In this document: piece after piece, positions 6,439 through 7,173 of the stretch | How the letters are laid out: every line of letters begins with the position of its first letter | Position numbering within the stretch: the stretch's first letter is position 1 | Assembly: GCA_021789565.1 (NCBI GenBank) | Contig: JAJYJL010000407.1 | Location: 1-7,173 of the forward strand | DNA from: Acidobacteriota bacterium | Lineage (GTDB): Bacteria; Acidobacteriota; Terriglobia; UBA7540 | Direction of reading: 5' to 3' | DNA: 7,173 nucleotides | Made by a program: the position numbers and the translations under genes | Notes under the pieces: generated by a model | The model's input: the letters and a program-made list of their open reading frames with translations, nothing else | Databases searched by the model: none | Told to the model about the DNA's origin: nothing

Positions 6439-7173
6439 CTAGTTTTTCCACGACTGTTCGATCTCTTCTAGCGTTTTGCCCTTTGTTTCCTTAAGACGGC
6501 GTATGATGAATACAAAACCAGCAACGCAGATCCCGGCATATATCCAGAAGGTCGTAGCGGCGCCTAGGCCGTTGTTCAGTAGTGGAAAGGTATAAGTCAG
6601 GATAAAACAGGCGGCCCACAGCGACATCACGGCAATTGACATTGCCGTGCCGCGAATTCGATTTGGAAAGATTTCCGCAATTACCACCCACGTGACCGGA
6701 GCCAGCGACATTGCGTAACAAGCAATTGCCAAGACCACGAGGATTAGCATGTGAATTCCGTGGCTGTGTTCGTAGTAGCCAGCCCCCAGAACCGTATAGA
6801 TGACTGCCAAGCCTGCCGACCCCATCAGCATCAGCTTTCTGCGCCCTACCCTATCGACAAAGCCAATGGCCACAATCGTGAAAATAAGGTTCACGGCACC
6901 GGTGATCACAATATTTAATAGGAGATCGGATACCTTGTAGCCAGCCGCAGCGAATACTTCCTCAGCGTAGTTGAAAATCACATTGATGCCACACCACTGC
7001 TGAAAGACTGCCAGAACAACGCCCAGCAGAAGGATCTTCAGGAGGGTCGGATCTAGCAGGTCCCTCAGTTTCGGGGCCCGCGCTTCACCTTGCAGGCTGG
7101 CCTCGATCTCGGTTAGCGCCCGCGCGCAATGTTCATCTCCTCCGATCCGCAGCAGGACGCGCCGGGCGTTGTC
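6439..7173 (-). CDS. Sugar-porter family MFS transporter, C-terminal half (5' end outside window)
   Basis: The frame is open from the window edge to TAG at 6439-6441, giving 244 residues. They cover the central cytoplasmic loop (about 1-42) and transmembrane helices 7-12 of a 12-helix inner-membrane porter. QQWCGIN (58-64) in helix 7 matches the QQxxGIN sugar-contact motif of XylE and GLUT proteins. DRVGRRK (107-113) is the second-repeat loop 8/9 motif. PVTWVVIAEIFPNRIRG (159-175) is the helix 10 signature. ETKGKTLEEIE (229-239) is the C-terminal PETKG motif with K instead of P. The first visible residues, DNARRVLLRIGG, match the part just after the PESPRWL motif, so roughly the first half of the protein is missing. 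Such porters import hexoses or pentoses, usually by H+ symport. Residues do not fix the sugar. The downstream GH35 gene suggests galactose or a galactoside product (inference). Confidence 0.92.
   Translation of the reverse strand, partial: DNARRVLLRIGGDEHCARALTEIEASLQGEARAPKLRDLLDPTLLKILLLGVVLAVFQQWCGINVIFNYAEEVFAAAGYKVSDLLLNIVITGAVNLIFTIVAIGFVDRVGRRKLMLMGSAGLAVIYTVLGAGYYEHSHGIHMLILVVLAIACYAMSLAPVTWVVIAEIFPNRIRGTAMSIAVMSLWAACFILTYTFPLLNNGLGAATTFWIYAGICVAGFVFIIRRLKETKGKTLEEIEQSWKN

Noticed and set aside
1..7173. CRISPR array, insertion sequence, transposase, integrase or toxin-antitoxin pair
   Set aside because: I found no regularly spaced repeats, terminal inverted repeats with target duplications, or motifs of these families on either strand.

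Overview
The window looks like a carbohydrate-use region of a soil-type Gram-negative bacterium, probably of the Acidobacteriota or Planctomycetota kind. That guess rests on protein style: a Tat-exported GH35 glycosidase, a stand-alone CBM9-like protein, a sugar-porter MFS protein and a sugar-acid dehydratase. No phylogenetic marker is present, so the phylum is inference.

Layout. On the + strand, an SDR dehydrogenase (131-916) is followed after 3 nt by an enolase-superfamily dehydratase of the D-galactonate dehydratase (DgoD) type (920-2089). The next 403 nt (2090-2492) hold no intact gene but read like a decayed coding sequence whose last stop codon abuts the next start. Then comes a CBM9-like protein with a strong Shine-Dalgarno sequence (2493-3338). 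A 283-nt convergent spacer (3339-3621) carries a perfect 9-bp inverted repeat. On the - strand, transcribed towards that spacer, lie the C-terminal half of a sugar-porter MFS transporter (6439-7173, cut by the window edge) and, 36 nt downstream of it, a GH35 beta-galactosidase-like enzyme with a Tat signal (3622-6402).

How the genes may work together (inference). The GH35 enzyme would release a sugar, probably galactose, outside the cytoplasm and the MFS porter would import it. The SDR could oxidise the sugar or a derivative, and the dehydratase could convert the aldonate to a 2-keto-3-deoxy acid. This is the logic of an oxidative (De Ley-Doudoroff type) galactose route. The lactonase, KDGal kinase and aldolase it needs are not in this window. 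The two halves may also be separate loci: the SDR/dehydratase pair is clearly richer in GC (about 67% in two sampled 60-base rows) than most of the sequence to its right (about 47-55% in sampled rows).

All five protein-coding genes belong to recognisable families and I see no clearly new system. The least explained parts are the decayed region at 2096-2492, the signal-less CBM9-like protein, and the structured convergent spacer.
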